NCBI GenBank assembly: GCA_905183005.1
Contig: CAJJDO010000036.1
Location: forward strand, 124,001 to 188,000
DNA length: 64,000 bases
Direction of reading: 5' to 3'
From: Paramecium pentaurelia
Lineage: Eukaryota > Ciliophora > Oligohymenophorea > Peniculida > Parameciidae
Shown: positions 24,752-35,816 of the stretch, piece by piece
Position numbering within the stretch: the first letter of the stretch is position 1
Layout: the number at the start of each line of letters is the position of its first letter
Program-made: the position numbers and the translations under genes
The notes under the pieces: model-generated
What the model saw: the letters and a program-made list of their open reading frames with translations, nothing else
Told to the model about the DNA's origin: nothing
The model's database searches: none

Positions 24752-25941
24752 ATGCAAAAACTAGCCATCTTGACATTGGTTCTTGCTCTTGCAGCTTCCA
24801 AGTTTGTAGATACACATGCAAGCTTGGCTTAGATTGATTCTAATCCATTTGGAAATGTTGTGTTGTCAGCAATCAAGGCACACTTATAAGCTTAAACACC
24901 AGCCAATGAAGTTAATATGTTATTAAATGGTGTTGCTGCTGGATTATAATAAGATTAAAATGACCATGATCATGCTTTTGAACTTGATACAACTACAAAC
25001 AATAGAGTAAGAATATTTAACTATGTAATAGATCGTTGAAGATTTGGAAAAGGAAATCTTGTATCACTAAAATCAAATCTCATCAAACACTTAATTGAGA
25101 GATGACACTATTGAAGCTTTGGCTGTTTCTGAAGAAGACATTAGAGTCACAATTTCAGACATTGCAACTAATGAAGCCACTTATGCTAGAGAAGAAGCCA
25201 CAAGAAATTAATAACACGAAACCTTTGTTGCTAAAGTTGCTGCCATCGATGATGTTATCGATGCTATTGATGATGCTGCCAAACTCATCCAACATTTGAG
25301 CTTAGGTGCTTCATTTGTCTAAGTTAAATCAAAGTATGAAACAGTTCACAAGAGACTTACTGACAACACTTCACACAGCCAACTCTTATAAGTAAATAAT
25401 ATTTTTCTATTATCTATTTTAGCCAGTCGTTGTTGCTCTTACTGAATTAGCTACTCACGGAGTTAACTAAAAGGCCTTAACCAAGATTGCTTAATTATTG
25501 AGCGAAATCAGATAATAATTAGTCTAAGAAAAGGCTGTCAAAACAGTAAATAAATTAATCTAAATAAATAGGACGTTGAAGATAGATAAGCTGCACACTG
25601 GGCTGAATTTAGCGCTCATTTGAGCAATGAACACACCAGATTGGTTGAAAGAAAAGCTTAATTAGAAGTCTAAATCTAAGAATAAAAGGATACAATTGAA
25701 GATGCTTAATCTTGGATCGAATTCCACACTTTAGAATTAGAAAACAGTGAAGAAAGACTTGCTGGATAATAAGCATGGTATGCAGTCTAATCAGAAATCT
25801 ATGAAACTTAAACTGCTGAAAGGTACTATTACAATAATACTTTATTTTAGAGCTGCTTAAAATGAAATCGTTGATAGACTTTAAGAACATATCAGTGAGA
25901 AATTATCAACCACCGCTCAATTCATCAGCAAAAGAAATTGA
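24752..25941 (+). CDS. trichocyst matrix protein (TMP-3)
   Basis: 359-aa secretory granule protein. Signal peptide MQKLAILTLVLALAASKFVD, then acidic helical repeats rich in Glu, Gln and Ala (VEDLEKEIL, EDIRVTISDIATNEATYARE, VDRLQEHISEKLSTTAQ). Four introns of 25, 31, 26 and 28 nt remove TGA codons and leave exactly 360 codons. Codon bias matches the other TMPs rather than its neighbours. Same orientation as TMP-2, 3.3 kb upstream, with eS19 and an unknown gene between. Confidence 0.9.
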
Positions 25942-26465
25942 TTTATTAAAAAAAATAAATTATGAACAATATTGTTCTAAGTTCAAATATTTACAGTTTA
26001 AAATAGTTTGTTATTCTTTTTTTTATTAAAATAATCTTAAGATCATTTAAATTAATAAAAATTGAATTTTTATCATAGTAGAAATTTAAATCTTTTGTAT
26101 TAATTCATTAACAATTTAATTGAGATACTATTTCTGCTAATAATTTCTAAATAAAGTGATATAAAGTTATATAATAAATTTAAAATGAATTATTTCAAAA
26201 AAAAAGAAAAAAATTATTTATAATGTTATTAATAACTAAGTATTTGGATAATAATTATCTTATATAATTAAATATAGCTCTTTATTATTAATATTTGAGT
26301 TAGACTTTGATCTTATAAAACTAAAGTAAATGAACAATAAAAATTGATATAGTTTTTTGGATTGTATAAATTATTTCTTTGAAGATCTGAAAACAAAAGA
26401 ACTTTAATTTAAGTAAATGATGAATTATAATTACAAAAATGAGATAAAATAGTTTTGTTACACTA
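25942..26465. other. intergenic, nothing recognised
   Basis: About 520 nt of AT-rich sequence between the convergent ends of TMP-3 and the small gene at 26466. No ORF or structured repeat stands out. Confidence 0.5.
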
Positions 26466-26687
26466 TCAAATTTCCTCTATTATTTGCTATTCAATCCCTT
26501 TTTCAATATCCTTTAATGATTATTTTTACTTTTCTAATTATATCCTCAACATTTCCAAGTCATCCCCAGAGACTCGCTTTAATAAATTTAGCCATCTAAT
26601 TTCCATGTTAGAAAGAGATTGAACCTTTTCTTCTGTCTCTTCTGAATAACACTATGAATAAGTCTATGAATAATTTTTTGAATTCAT
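26466..26687 (-). CDS. small coiled-coil hypothetical protein, 73 aa
   Basis: Uninterrupted 74-codon ORF: MNSKNYSQTYSQCYSEE, then a helical, heptad-rich part (LNLLKRVSGDDLEMLRIQLE, IEKGIEQQIIEEI). Composition is typical of coiled coil rather than chance. It is divergent from the MutS gene with only 76 nt between start codons, so the two may share a promoter. Function unknown. Confidence 0.65.
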
Positions 26688-26763
26688 GCTAAATTTTACT
26701 ATTCAAATTAATTATAATAAACTTTAGATGAATAAGTTATGAATATAATCTTTTTTTGAGAAA

Positions 26764-28983
26764 ATGAAACAACAAATAAATGTTTCATTTTATCATCTTA
26801 GACATTATATTCAAGGTCAGAATATTTAATTTCAATTATAATTATTATTATTAGGTTTTATGAAAACTAAAAAGTTAAATTGTTTTGATGTTGAACTTTG
26901 TGATAATGCACTATTTGATAATGAACAATTAATAAGACCTAAATCTAAACCGAAATCTAATTCTGAATTAACCCCATTAGAAGTTCAATATTAAGAAATT
27001 AAAAAGGACTATCAATAAGATCTGGTTTTATTATAAAGAGGCAATTTTTTTTTGGCTTATTAAGAAGATGCTCACTTTATTCGAAAATATATTGATTTAT
27101 AATGGAAAATACCTAATTATTTAGTAGGATTAAATGAAGCATCTGTAATAGAACATATTCATACATTAATTATGTAAACTGATAGAAAAGTAGTTTATTG
27201 TGAATAATCTGTATTTTAAATGACATAAAATTAAATACGAGATCGCTTTATAACTGGAATTTATAGCAAAGGACTTTTGGGATTTGGTATATTGGGAGAG
27301 AATATAGAAAATATAGAAACAAATTATTTAGTTTCGTTATATAAGGATGAAGCTATTGTACTAGATACTATAAGCAAAGTAGCATATAAAACGAGTATTG
27401 AGAATTTAAATTTTATAAAGATTACTGAAATAATAACAAATGAAAAAATAAAGACTCTTGCTTTAAAAAATACAGCTAAAGGTGATAGTGCTTTTGAATA
27501 GTTAGAAATATTCTTTAAAGAAAGGTTTATTAATGGAATATCATAGATTACTTTTATTGATGATTCTTCATTATTTTCAAAATACTGTTTAATATCTGAT
27601 AATGCAATAAAATAACTATTTTTCAAACCATTAATATAACCATCAACTAAAGAGGGTTGTAGAAAATTATAAATGATTTTACGAAAAATTCCAATAGAAG
27701 GTATAAAGGACAAATAATTAGCATAACAGGATATGAGAAATCATTTAATTTTTAGAGATAGTTTTTTAGGTGAGATAAAAAGAGTTGGATCTTTGTAACA
27801 TTAGATGGCTAGAGTGTTTAATGCACCAAAAGATTGTTTAATATTGAAATAATTCCTAAATAACATAAAATATATTCTTATGTAATTAAAACAGAAGATT
27901 TATATTAATAAATAAAATTATAAAAGTGAACAATTAAAAAATCTAAAAGAACTTAATGATAATATTTTGTAAAAGATTTAATAAGAATTTATATGGGAAG
28001 GTGAAAATCTTGATATTTTAGTTCCACAAAATTAAGAAAGAACTTTATATAATTAGATATTAGAAAACTTAGAAAAAACAGAGGATGAAGCAAATGATGA
28101 ATATTAAAAAATAAAGAGTTAGTTTTATGATAATGATCCTAAAATTAAATATTATGGATTTGAAATAGAAATGCCTGAGGATTATAAAACTCCATCATTT
28201 ATGTTATTTTCAAATAAAAGATAAGGTTATAGAAAATATACTACACAATTACTTTAAAAGAAATAATAATAACATATTAAATTATTAGATTAATTAAAAA
28301 AATTTATTCATTTATTCTATTAATAAGTAATAGAGAATATTATTAAACATAAAGACTATTTTTAAGAAATAATCAATTAAATTAGTGATCTAGATGTATT
28401 AATAGCAATGTCAAAATATTTAGAAAATGATTAACATAAATGTCTTCCTATTTAATCAGACTAAAATTAATTAATTTTAAAAGATTTCTGTCATCCATTA
28501 ATCTAAAATTGTATACCTAATGATCTTAATATTAATAAATGTATCATTCTTACAGGATATAATGGGGCTGGAAAATCAACTATTCTAAGATCAGTTGGTT
28601 TACTTGTGATTTTAGCTATGTTAGGGTGTTATGTTCCATGTTAATAGATGATATTTAAAACTTTTAATGAAATACATTGTAGAATGGGTGCATATGATAC
28701 AATAAGAGAAAGTACATTTTTTGTGGAATTGTAAGAGGTACGAAGAATGATTGATACTTAAAATAGTTTATTGTTAATTGATGAATTAGGAAGAGGAACA
28801 AGTTCAATAGATGGTCATGCAATAGCTTATTCAATTTTAAAATATTTACTCAAATAAAATAGTATGATTTTATTCACAACTCATTTCGATATTACATTAG
28901 ATTAAGTAATGTATTACATGGATAATTATTAATTATAGAAGGGATAGGTTATTAAAGAACTTACATCAAAAATATTAATATGA
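26764..28983 (+). CDS. MutS-family mismatch-repair ATPase, MSH6-like and divergent
   Basis: 739-aa intronless MutS homologue. The C-terminal ATPase is intact: Walker A TGYNGAGKST (about residue 597 on), FVELQEVRRM, Walker B LLLIDELGRGTSSIDG and the switch TTHFDIT. Motifs such as FIPND-like IPNDLNI, GCYVPC and RMGAYDTIRESTFFVEL resemble MSH6. The mismatch-binding domain is present, but the F-x-E signature is altered: GNFFLAYQEDA (residues 93-103) keeps Phe and lacks Glu. It lacks the long N-terminal tail of MSH6. A methionine at 26860 could also be the start. It may be a paralogue specialised away from canonical mismatch recognition; that is inference. Confidence 0.88.
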
Positions 28984-29035
28984 TATAAATTATAATATAG
29001 TTATATAATATATATATATATTATTAAAAACGGAA

Positions 29036-30146
29036 ATGAATTGGTTAATCATTATAGGTTTGATTTATTTGTGTTAGGCTGAGCATTTTCTATATGAATC
29101 AGAGACAGGAGTTTCAATTCAAAATATCATTAATAAAGATGTAGATATAAATATTAAATTCAAAAAACAATTCTAAAGAACTCCTAAGATTGCTTATTCA
29201 ATTAGTTTATTGGATATGAGTGGTACTTCATTCATGAGTGAAATTTTGAATGTTAATTAATAAGGTATTTAGCTAAAATTAAACGAGGTTTCACCATAAG
29301 AGTTAGAGGAGATCATATTGATTAAATCTCATATAATTGGATGGCCACTGATAATCCTTTAGTTCATATTGAATATGTTAAGTCATAAGAATCAGAAATC
29401 TAATTACCTCTTTTCAATTATGATAGTGATACAACTCCTTTAGTTAATTCATATTTGGTTGGAGCCACATTTTAAGATAAGAAATAATTCAATCAAGAAA
29501 TAATCGAATTAAATAAAGACATTGTAAAAATTGCAACAAATGGTGCCAAAGAATTTAAACTTTGTCTCTTGATATCAAACTTTGAAAACAGTTTCAAGAC
29601 AGATGATTTAGGAATTATTGTTGATGCTGATGATCATACATGGTTTTCAAATTCTAAAGATGCATAAAAAATATTGGTTTCTTCATATGAAATTCCTAAT
29701 GATATTGTAGATTTTGTTTAATTGATGGGTATATCAGGATTTACATCTTTAAGTGATCATATTAGAATAGAAGTAAATGAAGAATAAGAAAATGATGATA
29801 ATTAAATCAAAGTTGAATTTGGAACTTGTAAAAATTATATTTTATTTAATTAGGGGATGAATCAACCATCAAATCACTTAGCTTTTATGGATTTTATATT
29901 GGTAATTAAGAAGTTAAATATTATGATTAAAATTGTGCTTATTTATATAGTGAATGTGATTATCAAGGATAAGAGGTGAAGATTTGTGATAATAAAGCTA
30001 AGTTAGATTATAATGGATAAATAAAAAGTATCAGATTACCCAAAGATGCTGTATTCACTTTATATGGAAAAGAAGAATTTGAAGGAAAAAGGTTTAGAAT
30101 TGAATCCAGTAAATCATGTATGGATGCATTATATCTTGGAAAATGA
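29036..30146 (+). CDS. secreted protein with beta/gamma-crystallin-type Greek keys
   Basis: 353-aa protein with an N-terminal signal peptide (MNWLIIIGLIYLCQAEH). The first 230 residues form a beta-rich domain that I do not recognise. The C-terminal 80 residues read as paired crystallin Greek keys: AYLYSECDYQGQEVKICDN, then IKSIRLPKDAVFTLYGKEEF and FEGKRFRIESS. The Y-x-x-x-x-F/Y-x-G spacing is as in Ca2+-binding microbial and trichocyst crystallins. Two introns (23 and 26 nt) leave 354 codons. Paramecium trichocyst tips contain crystallin-like proteins, so a secretory granule role is possible but inferred. Only 52 nt downstream of the MutS gene. Confidence 0.75.
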
Positions 30147-30256
30147 GCATTTATATATAATGAACAATTTAATCACGATACTAATATTATTTTTTTATTT
30201 TTAGTATTAAAATAATCATTCTAAAAACTAATTACTTGATTTTGTTTTACAATAAA

Positions 30257-31355
30257 TTATTTAATAAATTATAAAAAATGGACGAATTTTTTGATGATCC
30301 AGCTGGCACTATAGAGACATATGTAGATCCTGAAGTTGCAGCTTAACCTTTAATGTTTAATGATGCAGGTATGGTACTTTGGAAATCTTAATTAAGCCAG
30401 ATAGCCATTTGAAATACCTATTGTACCTAATGCTGGAGTTACTCTAGTGGTATATATATGAAAGATTAAATTCTAACTATTTAGAGTGCTGAATAATAAA
30501 AGAGAAGAGACAAATTAAGAGAATTAGAAGAAGAAAGAATTAAAATTGTAAGAGAGAAAGATTAGGAAGAAAGAATTTAAAAATAATAAAGAAAGGAGAA
30601 AGCTTAACAATATTTACTGCAATTCTAAACGTATTTCTATATATATTCTATATAAAGGGAATTGAAAAATGACATTCAAGCAAGAAAACTGGCAAATAAA
30701 CAAACTTAAGAACTAAGGTCTTAAAATAAAAGTGAATATGTATTGTGTTATTCATGCTACTCAAGAAAAACTCTTGGGATAAGATAGCATCCAACATTGC
30801 TTTGAAAGATGGTGAATATCCTGGAGAAAAAGATGTAGCCAAAATGAGACAAGCCATACTTAACAAGAGGAAAGACTTGACTAAGTGAAAATATATATTG
30901 TAAAATATATATAAATATAAATAATAATAATAATATTTAATAGTAACCAATCCTTAATTTAATTATTAATATAATAATAAAAGATATATATACAATCCAT
31001 TTTTAAGGATTGTTATTCTTTTAAAATTTTAGTTAAAAAAATTCATATCATACCAGAATTCAAAAAATCAAAATATTTATATTATTTTAAATATTATGAT
31101 AATTATATGTTTAAAATTAAATCTTAAAGATATAATCTAATTGGAAATATTTATTTTAATAAACTTATTAATTAAGCTTTTTCTCTTCATGCATTGAATT
31201 TCTGATTATATTTATTCTTTATTTCGAAACATAATCATAAAAAACTTATTTTAAATAAATATTATAATTTTATCATTTTCCATAAAAAGAACTAAAACTA
31301 TAGTTTAACATATTTAACTAATGTATCTCTCTTTAGTATTTATAAGTATTTTAAG
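30257..31355 (+). repeat. first copy of a 1,099-bp perfect direct duplication
   Basis: By line-by-line comparison this block, including the clathrin light chain gene and its downstream spacer, is repeated base for base at 31357-32455. A single N at 31356 separates the copies. Identity across coding and spacer DNA, plus the N, points to unmerged overlapping contig ends rather than a real tandem duplication. Confidence 0.95.
30278..30888 (+). CDS. clathrin light chain (copy 1)
   Basis: Regulatory subunit of the clathrin triskelion, acting on coated vesicles and pits. Protein of about 164 aa. The N-terminus is acidic (MDEFFDDPAGTIETYVDPE), the centre is a long charged helix that binds heavy chain (KRRDKLRELEEERIKIVREK, ARKLANKQTQEL), and the C-terminus is NSWDKIASNIALKDGEYPG then DVAKMRQAILNKRKDL. 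That Trp-containing end is diagnostic. Four introns (28, 35 or 38, 27 and 26 nt), several with AAG acceptors. It lies in the duplicated block, so there is probably one gene in the genome. Confidence 0.9.
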
Positions 31356-31356
31356 N
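31356..31356. other. single ambiguous base N at a contig join
   Basis: The only N in the window. It sits exactly between two identical 1,099-bp blocks and marks an assembly join. Confidence 0.98.
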
Positions 31357-32455
31357 TTATTTAATAAATTATAAAAAATGGACGAATTTTTTGATGATCC
31401 AGCTGGCACTATAGAGACATATGTAGATCCTGAAGTTGCAGCTTAACCTTTAATGTTTAATGATGCAGGTATGGTACTTTGGAAATCTTAATTAAGCCAG
31501 ATAGCCATTTGAAATACCTATTGTACCTAATGCTGGAGTTACTCTAGTGGTATATATATGAAAGATTAAATTCTAACTATTTAGAGTGCTGAATAATAAA
31601 AGAGAAGAGACAAATTAAGAGAATTAGAAGAAGAAAGAATTAAAATTGTAAGAGAGAAAGATTAGGAAGAAAGAATTTAAAAATAATAAAGAAAGGAGAA
31701 AGCTTAACAATATTTACTGCAATTCTAAACGTATTTCTATATATATTCTATATAAAGGGAATTGAAAAATGACATTCAAGCAAGAAAACTGGCAAATAAA
31801 CAAACTTAAGAACTAAGGTCTTAAAATAAAAGTGAATATGTATTGTGTTATTCATGCTACTCAAGAAAAACTCTTGGGATAAGATAGCATCCAACATTGC
31901 TTTGAAAGATGGTGAATATCCTGGAGAAAAAGATGTAGCCAAAATGAGACAAGCCATACTTAACAAGAGGAAAGACTTGACTAAGTGAAAATATATATTG
32001 TAAAATATATATAAATATAAATAATAATAATAATATTTAATAGTAACCAATCCTTAATTTAATTATTAATATAATAATAAAAGATATATATACAATCCAT
32101 TTTTAAGGATTGTTATTCTTTTAAAATTTTAGTTAAAAAAATTCATATCATACCAGAATTCAAAAAATCAAAATATTTATATTATTTTAAATATTATGAT
32201 AATTATATGTTTAAAATTAAATCTTAAAGATATAATCTAATTGGAAATATTTATTTTAATAAACTTATTAATTAAGCTTTTTCTCTTCATGCATTGAATT
32301 TCTGATTATATTTATTCTTTATTTCGAAACATAATCATAAAAAACTTATTTTAAATAAATATTATAATTTTATCATTTTCCATAAAAAGAACTAAAACTA
32401 TAGTTTAACATATTTAACTAATGTATCTCTCTTTAGTATTTATAAGTATTTTAAG
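31357..32455 (+). repeat. second copy of the 1,099-bp perfect duplication
   Basis: Identical to 30257-31355. Sequence unique to the right contig begins at 32456. Confidence 0.95.
31378..31988 (+). CDS. clathrin light chain (copy 2, likely assembly duplicate)
   Basis: Same gene as at 30278-30888, offset by exactly 1,100 bp, identical in exons, introns and flanks. A recent real duplication would also look identical, but the N at the junction makes an artefact more likely. Count it as one locus unless reads prove otherwise. Confidence 0.85.
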
Positions 32456-32584
32456 AAATTTAGATTTTTTAATCTTGATTTGATGAGATTTAGTGTTAAA
32501 TAAAAGAAATAATATAATTTAGTAAAAACGTATAGTGTGATTAGAAAAATGAAATTTGGTATGATTGTAAAACATAAATTAAAT

Positions 32585-33655
32585 ATGAAATTGATTCTTA
32601 TTGCTCTTTTGGGATTGACACTCACACAAGCTGTCTTTGTTAAGAGATCCAACGATCCAAGCAAGGCAGTTTTCACACAATTGGAAGCCATGGAAGAACA
32701 CGAATTAGGAAGAAAATTGTTAGACACAATTGCTCTCTAATTGAATAACAAGGCCCCATTGGGAGATATTGCCAAAATGTTACAATAATTAAGAGAAAAC
32801 CTTATCCTCAACTAATAAGAAGCTGACTAAAAGCATGCTTAAGATGAAGTTGACTGTGAAACAGAAATCTATTAATATAACAGAAGAATTGACTTTGCAT
32901 CCAATGAAATCACAGAATCAACCTAAGAAATCTAAACTCTCAGTGCCAAAGTTGAATAATTGACTTAAGATGTTGAAAACAAATAAGTCTAATTAGATAT
33001 CTTGAATGAATAAGAAACCTAAATTAGAGAATAAAGAGCTGAAGATGCTGAAAGTTTCAAGACATTCGAGAATGAAACAGAAAACGTTATTGAAGCTGTT
33101 GAAGTTATCATCTAAAAGTTGAGCTCAATCCAACCAGATTAAGAAGTCTTAGCTGCTTTAACATAATTGAACAAGATTGGTGCATCAAATCCAATCCTTG
33201 CTCTTATGTAAGTTGCTTCAACATTCTCAGCTGAATAATTAAACAATGTCCTCGGAAAATTAGGTGAAGTCAGCACTTAATTAGCTGAAGCTCTTGAAGA
33301 TGCCAGATAAACTGAAATCTAAGCTTAATTAGACTTTGAAGCTTTAGTTGTTGAAATTGCTTCATAAAGAGAATCATTGAGTGCTGCCAGAGAAGATTCT
33401 GAAAGATAACTCTAAGATAACTAATAAGCTTTGGATTTATAAAAGAAGAGAAAGGAAGATGCTACTGATGAATTGAATGCTGCCTCATCAGGAAAAGAAT
33501 AAAAGGAAGCTGAATGTGATTCATGGAGAACTCAATATGCTGAAGATTCTGAACACAGATAATAAGAAATCTCCATCATCAGATAAGTTGAAGAAATCTT
33601 AGCTACCAAGTTATCCAACGTTAAGGTTTATCTCTAAGAGAGATCATCAGCTTGA
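32585..33655 (+). CDS. trichocyst matrix protein (TMP-4)
   Basis: 356-aa intronless TMP. Signal peptide MKLILIALLGLTLTQAVF, then a Lys/Arg-containing segment (FVKRSNDPSKAVF) that could be a propeptide cleavage region, then long coiled-coil blocks rich in Glu, Gln and Ala, and a tail SNVKVYLQERSSA. The acidic heptads (EVDCETEIYQYNRRIDFASN, EDARQTEIQAQLDFE) are classic for the family. It differs from TMP-1 to TMP-3 in lacking introns and in its acidic repeat pattern, so it belongs to another TMP subfamily. An in-frame upstream ATG (32549) is rejected because it would bury the signal peptide. Confidence 0.9.
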
Positions 33656-34439
33656 TATAAATTTAATTCTTCAACAAATAAAAACCAACTTAGTCATGTT
33701 CTATGTAAGCTCTACAATGTTCTTTCCAATTTTCTAATTTAATCACTTTATACTTCTTCACTCTTTCATTGTCAAGTTTTAATTCTTCTAATTCTTGCAA
33801 CCAATTTGTAATTTGATGATATGACTCTTGCTTTGGAGTAGGACTTAATGAAAAAGGCTTTTTCAATGAAGAATGATCCATTGTAAATTATTTTCCAAAT
33901 TCATCAAGTCCTGTTAAGCTAGGTAAATGTTTTTACCATTTTTACAGGATTCTCCTTCTCAAACTAATTTCTCCATCTTTTTTTTTTAATTTTGATTTAA
34001 TCTCAGCTTCATTTCTTTAAGTAAACTAATAATTCATTGGATTTTTATCACGACCTTAATCTTTATCCCATTCCCAATGAGCAAATCGTTTTAATACTCT
34101 TTTTGGTCTATCCTATTATGCTTAAAGAAGGTAAGTATGAATTTAAGATTTTGGTATTAATTCACTAACTGACATAGATCCAACATTTTAGTGTCTACAC
34201 AATCCAGTGAGAACTGGACCTAAATTTCGATCTTCTATAAGTTCCTGCTATTAAAATGCAAATTTTATAAATGTTAATTTGCGATCTTCCAAAGTTTATT
34301 TTAAAGAATTGAAGTCATCAACATTTTGTTTGATATATGAAGTTTATATTACTTTTTAAGCAGATTGCTCTTAATTATTAAGATTACTATCAATTACATC
34401 CTTAATCCTAAATTTTGTTCTACGTATTGTTTGACTCAT
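33579..34439 (-). CDS. hypothetical protein, 286 aa
   Basis: Single open frame starting MSQTIRRTKFRIKDVIDS. It is basic and helical, with landmarks GPVLTGLCRHQNVGSMSV, RPKRVLKRFAHWEWDKD, SLRRRILQKWQKHLPSLTG and ITNWLQELEELKLDNERVKK. No signal peptide or membrane segment and no family recognised; the style resembles ciliary or basal-body proteins, but that is only an impression. Read to its first TGA it overlaps the 3' end of TMP-4 by 77 nt on the opposite strand. An unrecognised terminal intron could shorten it to about 33690. It starts 43 nt downstream of the divergent-tubulin stop. Confidence 0.75.
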
Positions 34440-34482
34440 ATTCTTTATAATATATATAAATTTAAACTAATTTTTTATAATT

Positions 34483-35736
34483 TCATCCATTTCTTGAAAT
34501 AAGTTACTGTCCTACAGAGATTTGCTTCTTTGGAGATGCTTCAACTTATTCTGATGATTTAATATAATCAAATTATTTATCTATCTTATTATCAGAAACA
34601 GATAATGGGCTTGATGCTTAAACAGAGATTTATTATTATTGTTATTATTATTAATCTTAATGAGTATTAACAATTTGATCACATAATGAGATCAATTTAT
34701 TTAAATATTCAAGATTAGTAGAGTTTTAATCCCATTAATATATTTAATTATATGCTTTTTTTGCTTATAATAATTATAAATTATTCTTTAATTATTATAA
34801 TTTGAATTTGATATGTGAAGATTTATACAAAGAAACTAAAATTTCTTACTTATATGGTGTTATTTAATAATTTAAATTGATAATATTATTGTAAAATGAT
34901 TTAGCAGTTTATTACAATTACTAATGTAATTAATTTGGATTTAATTAATTAGTTCTAGCAATAAGTGTAGCTTATATAATCTTTTCATTCACATTCTAAT
35001 TAGTTTCAATCAATAATTTTGTATCTACTATTTATTATAGATTAATTTAAGATTATTTATCTTAAAGTACTTTACATACTTCAACATTCATTTATGATTT
35101 AACAGTATACATCTTTTCTAAAGTATAAGTATTACTTTATCTCATAGGAGATGTTATCGCATTCATAACAGTTGCAATTATGTTATTGTAATCATTAAAG
35201 GTTAAAATGGATTTATATTATCTTGTATAGTATTCATTCAATCCAAAATTATCAAAAGCAACAACATTTAATCCTTCAAGAATACTTAAATTTTATGCAC
35301 TTTTTACTATATCATGTCCATACTCTTAATTAGGAAATATTGTGAATGTCTAAACAACATTTTTATAATATTATAGTATATCTTATAACATACTAATATC
35401 TGTGCTAAGATGATGAGTAATCTATATTCCTTGACAATTATCACATATTTCCATTTCTTTACGTAAACACTCATCTAAATCTAATTAATAATTATTTGGA
35501 TTAAAAATAAGTGATTATGGATTTGCAAGTATTTATTCAACATCTCTTGAACATAATATAGATCTAGGAACATATTTTTTATCACCAATTTCACTAAAAT
35601 GTACTTCAATTCCTTCTGTTGGTTTTTCACATGTCCTATTATTTTCAATTTAATAGTCTTAAATAAGTTATTCATAAAATTTGCATCCTACTCTAACTCC
35701 ACAATTACCCAAACCAATATGTATTATTTCTCTCAT
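34483..35736 (-). CDS. highly divergent tubulin-superfamily protein
   Basis: 417-aa intronless protein whose N-terminus reads as tubulin: MREIIHIGLGNCGVRVGCKF, matching the start of beta-tubulin including the first GTP loop. Later pieces align in order: YVPRSILCSRDVEQILANP, FNPNNYQLD and LRKEMEICDNCQGIQITHHL. The tubulin signature GGGTGSG that should follow is replaced by STDISM (about residues 111-116). The rest drifts away from tubulin, and the C-terminus has a Gln run and a Ser-rich tail instead of a Glu-rich tail. Paramecium is known to have several odd tubulins linked to basal bodies. Loss of the phosphate-binding loop suggests it cannot bind GTP normally. Confidence 0.82.
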
Positions 35737-35816
35737 TTATTTAAGAATTTATAATTAATAAAATTTGTATAACATTACATATATAACTATATACATATAT
35801 ATATATTTATTTGCCA

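Noticed and set aside
30648..30950. Two identical minus-strand ORFs of 100 aa (also 31748-32050)
   Set aside because: They are antisense shadows of the clathrin light chain gene and its duplicate, open only by chance.
31378..31988. Tandem gene duplication of clathrin light chain
   Set aside because: The copies and their spacers are base-identical and separated by a lone N, so an assembly join is more likely than biology.
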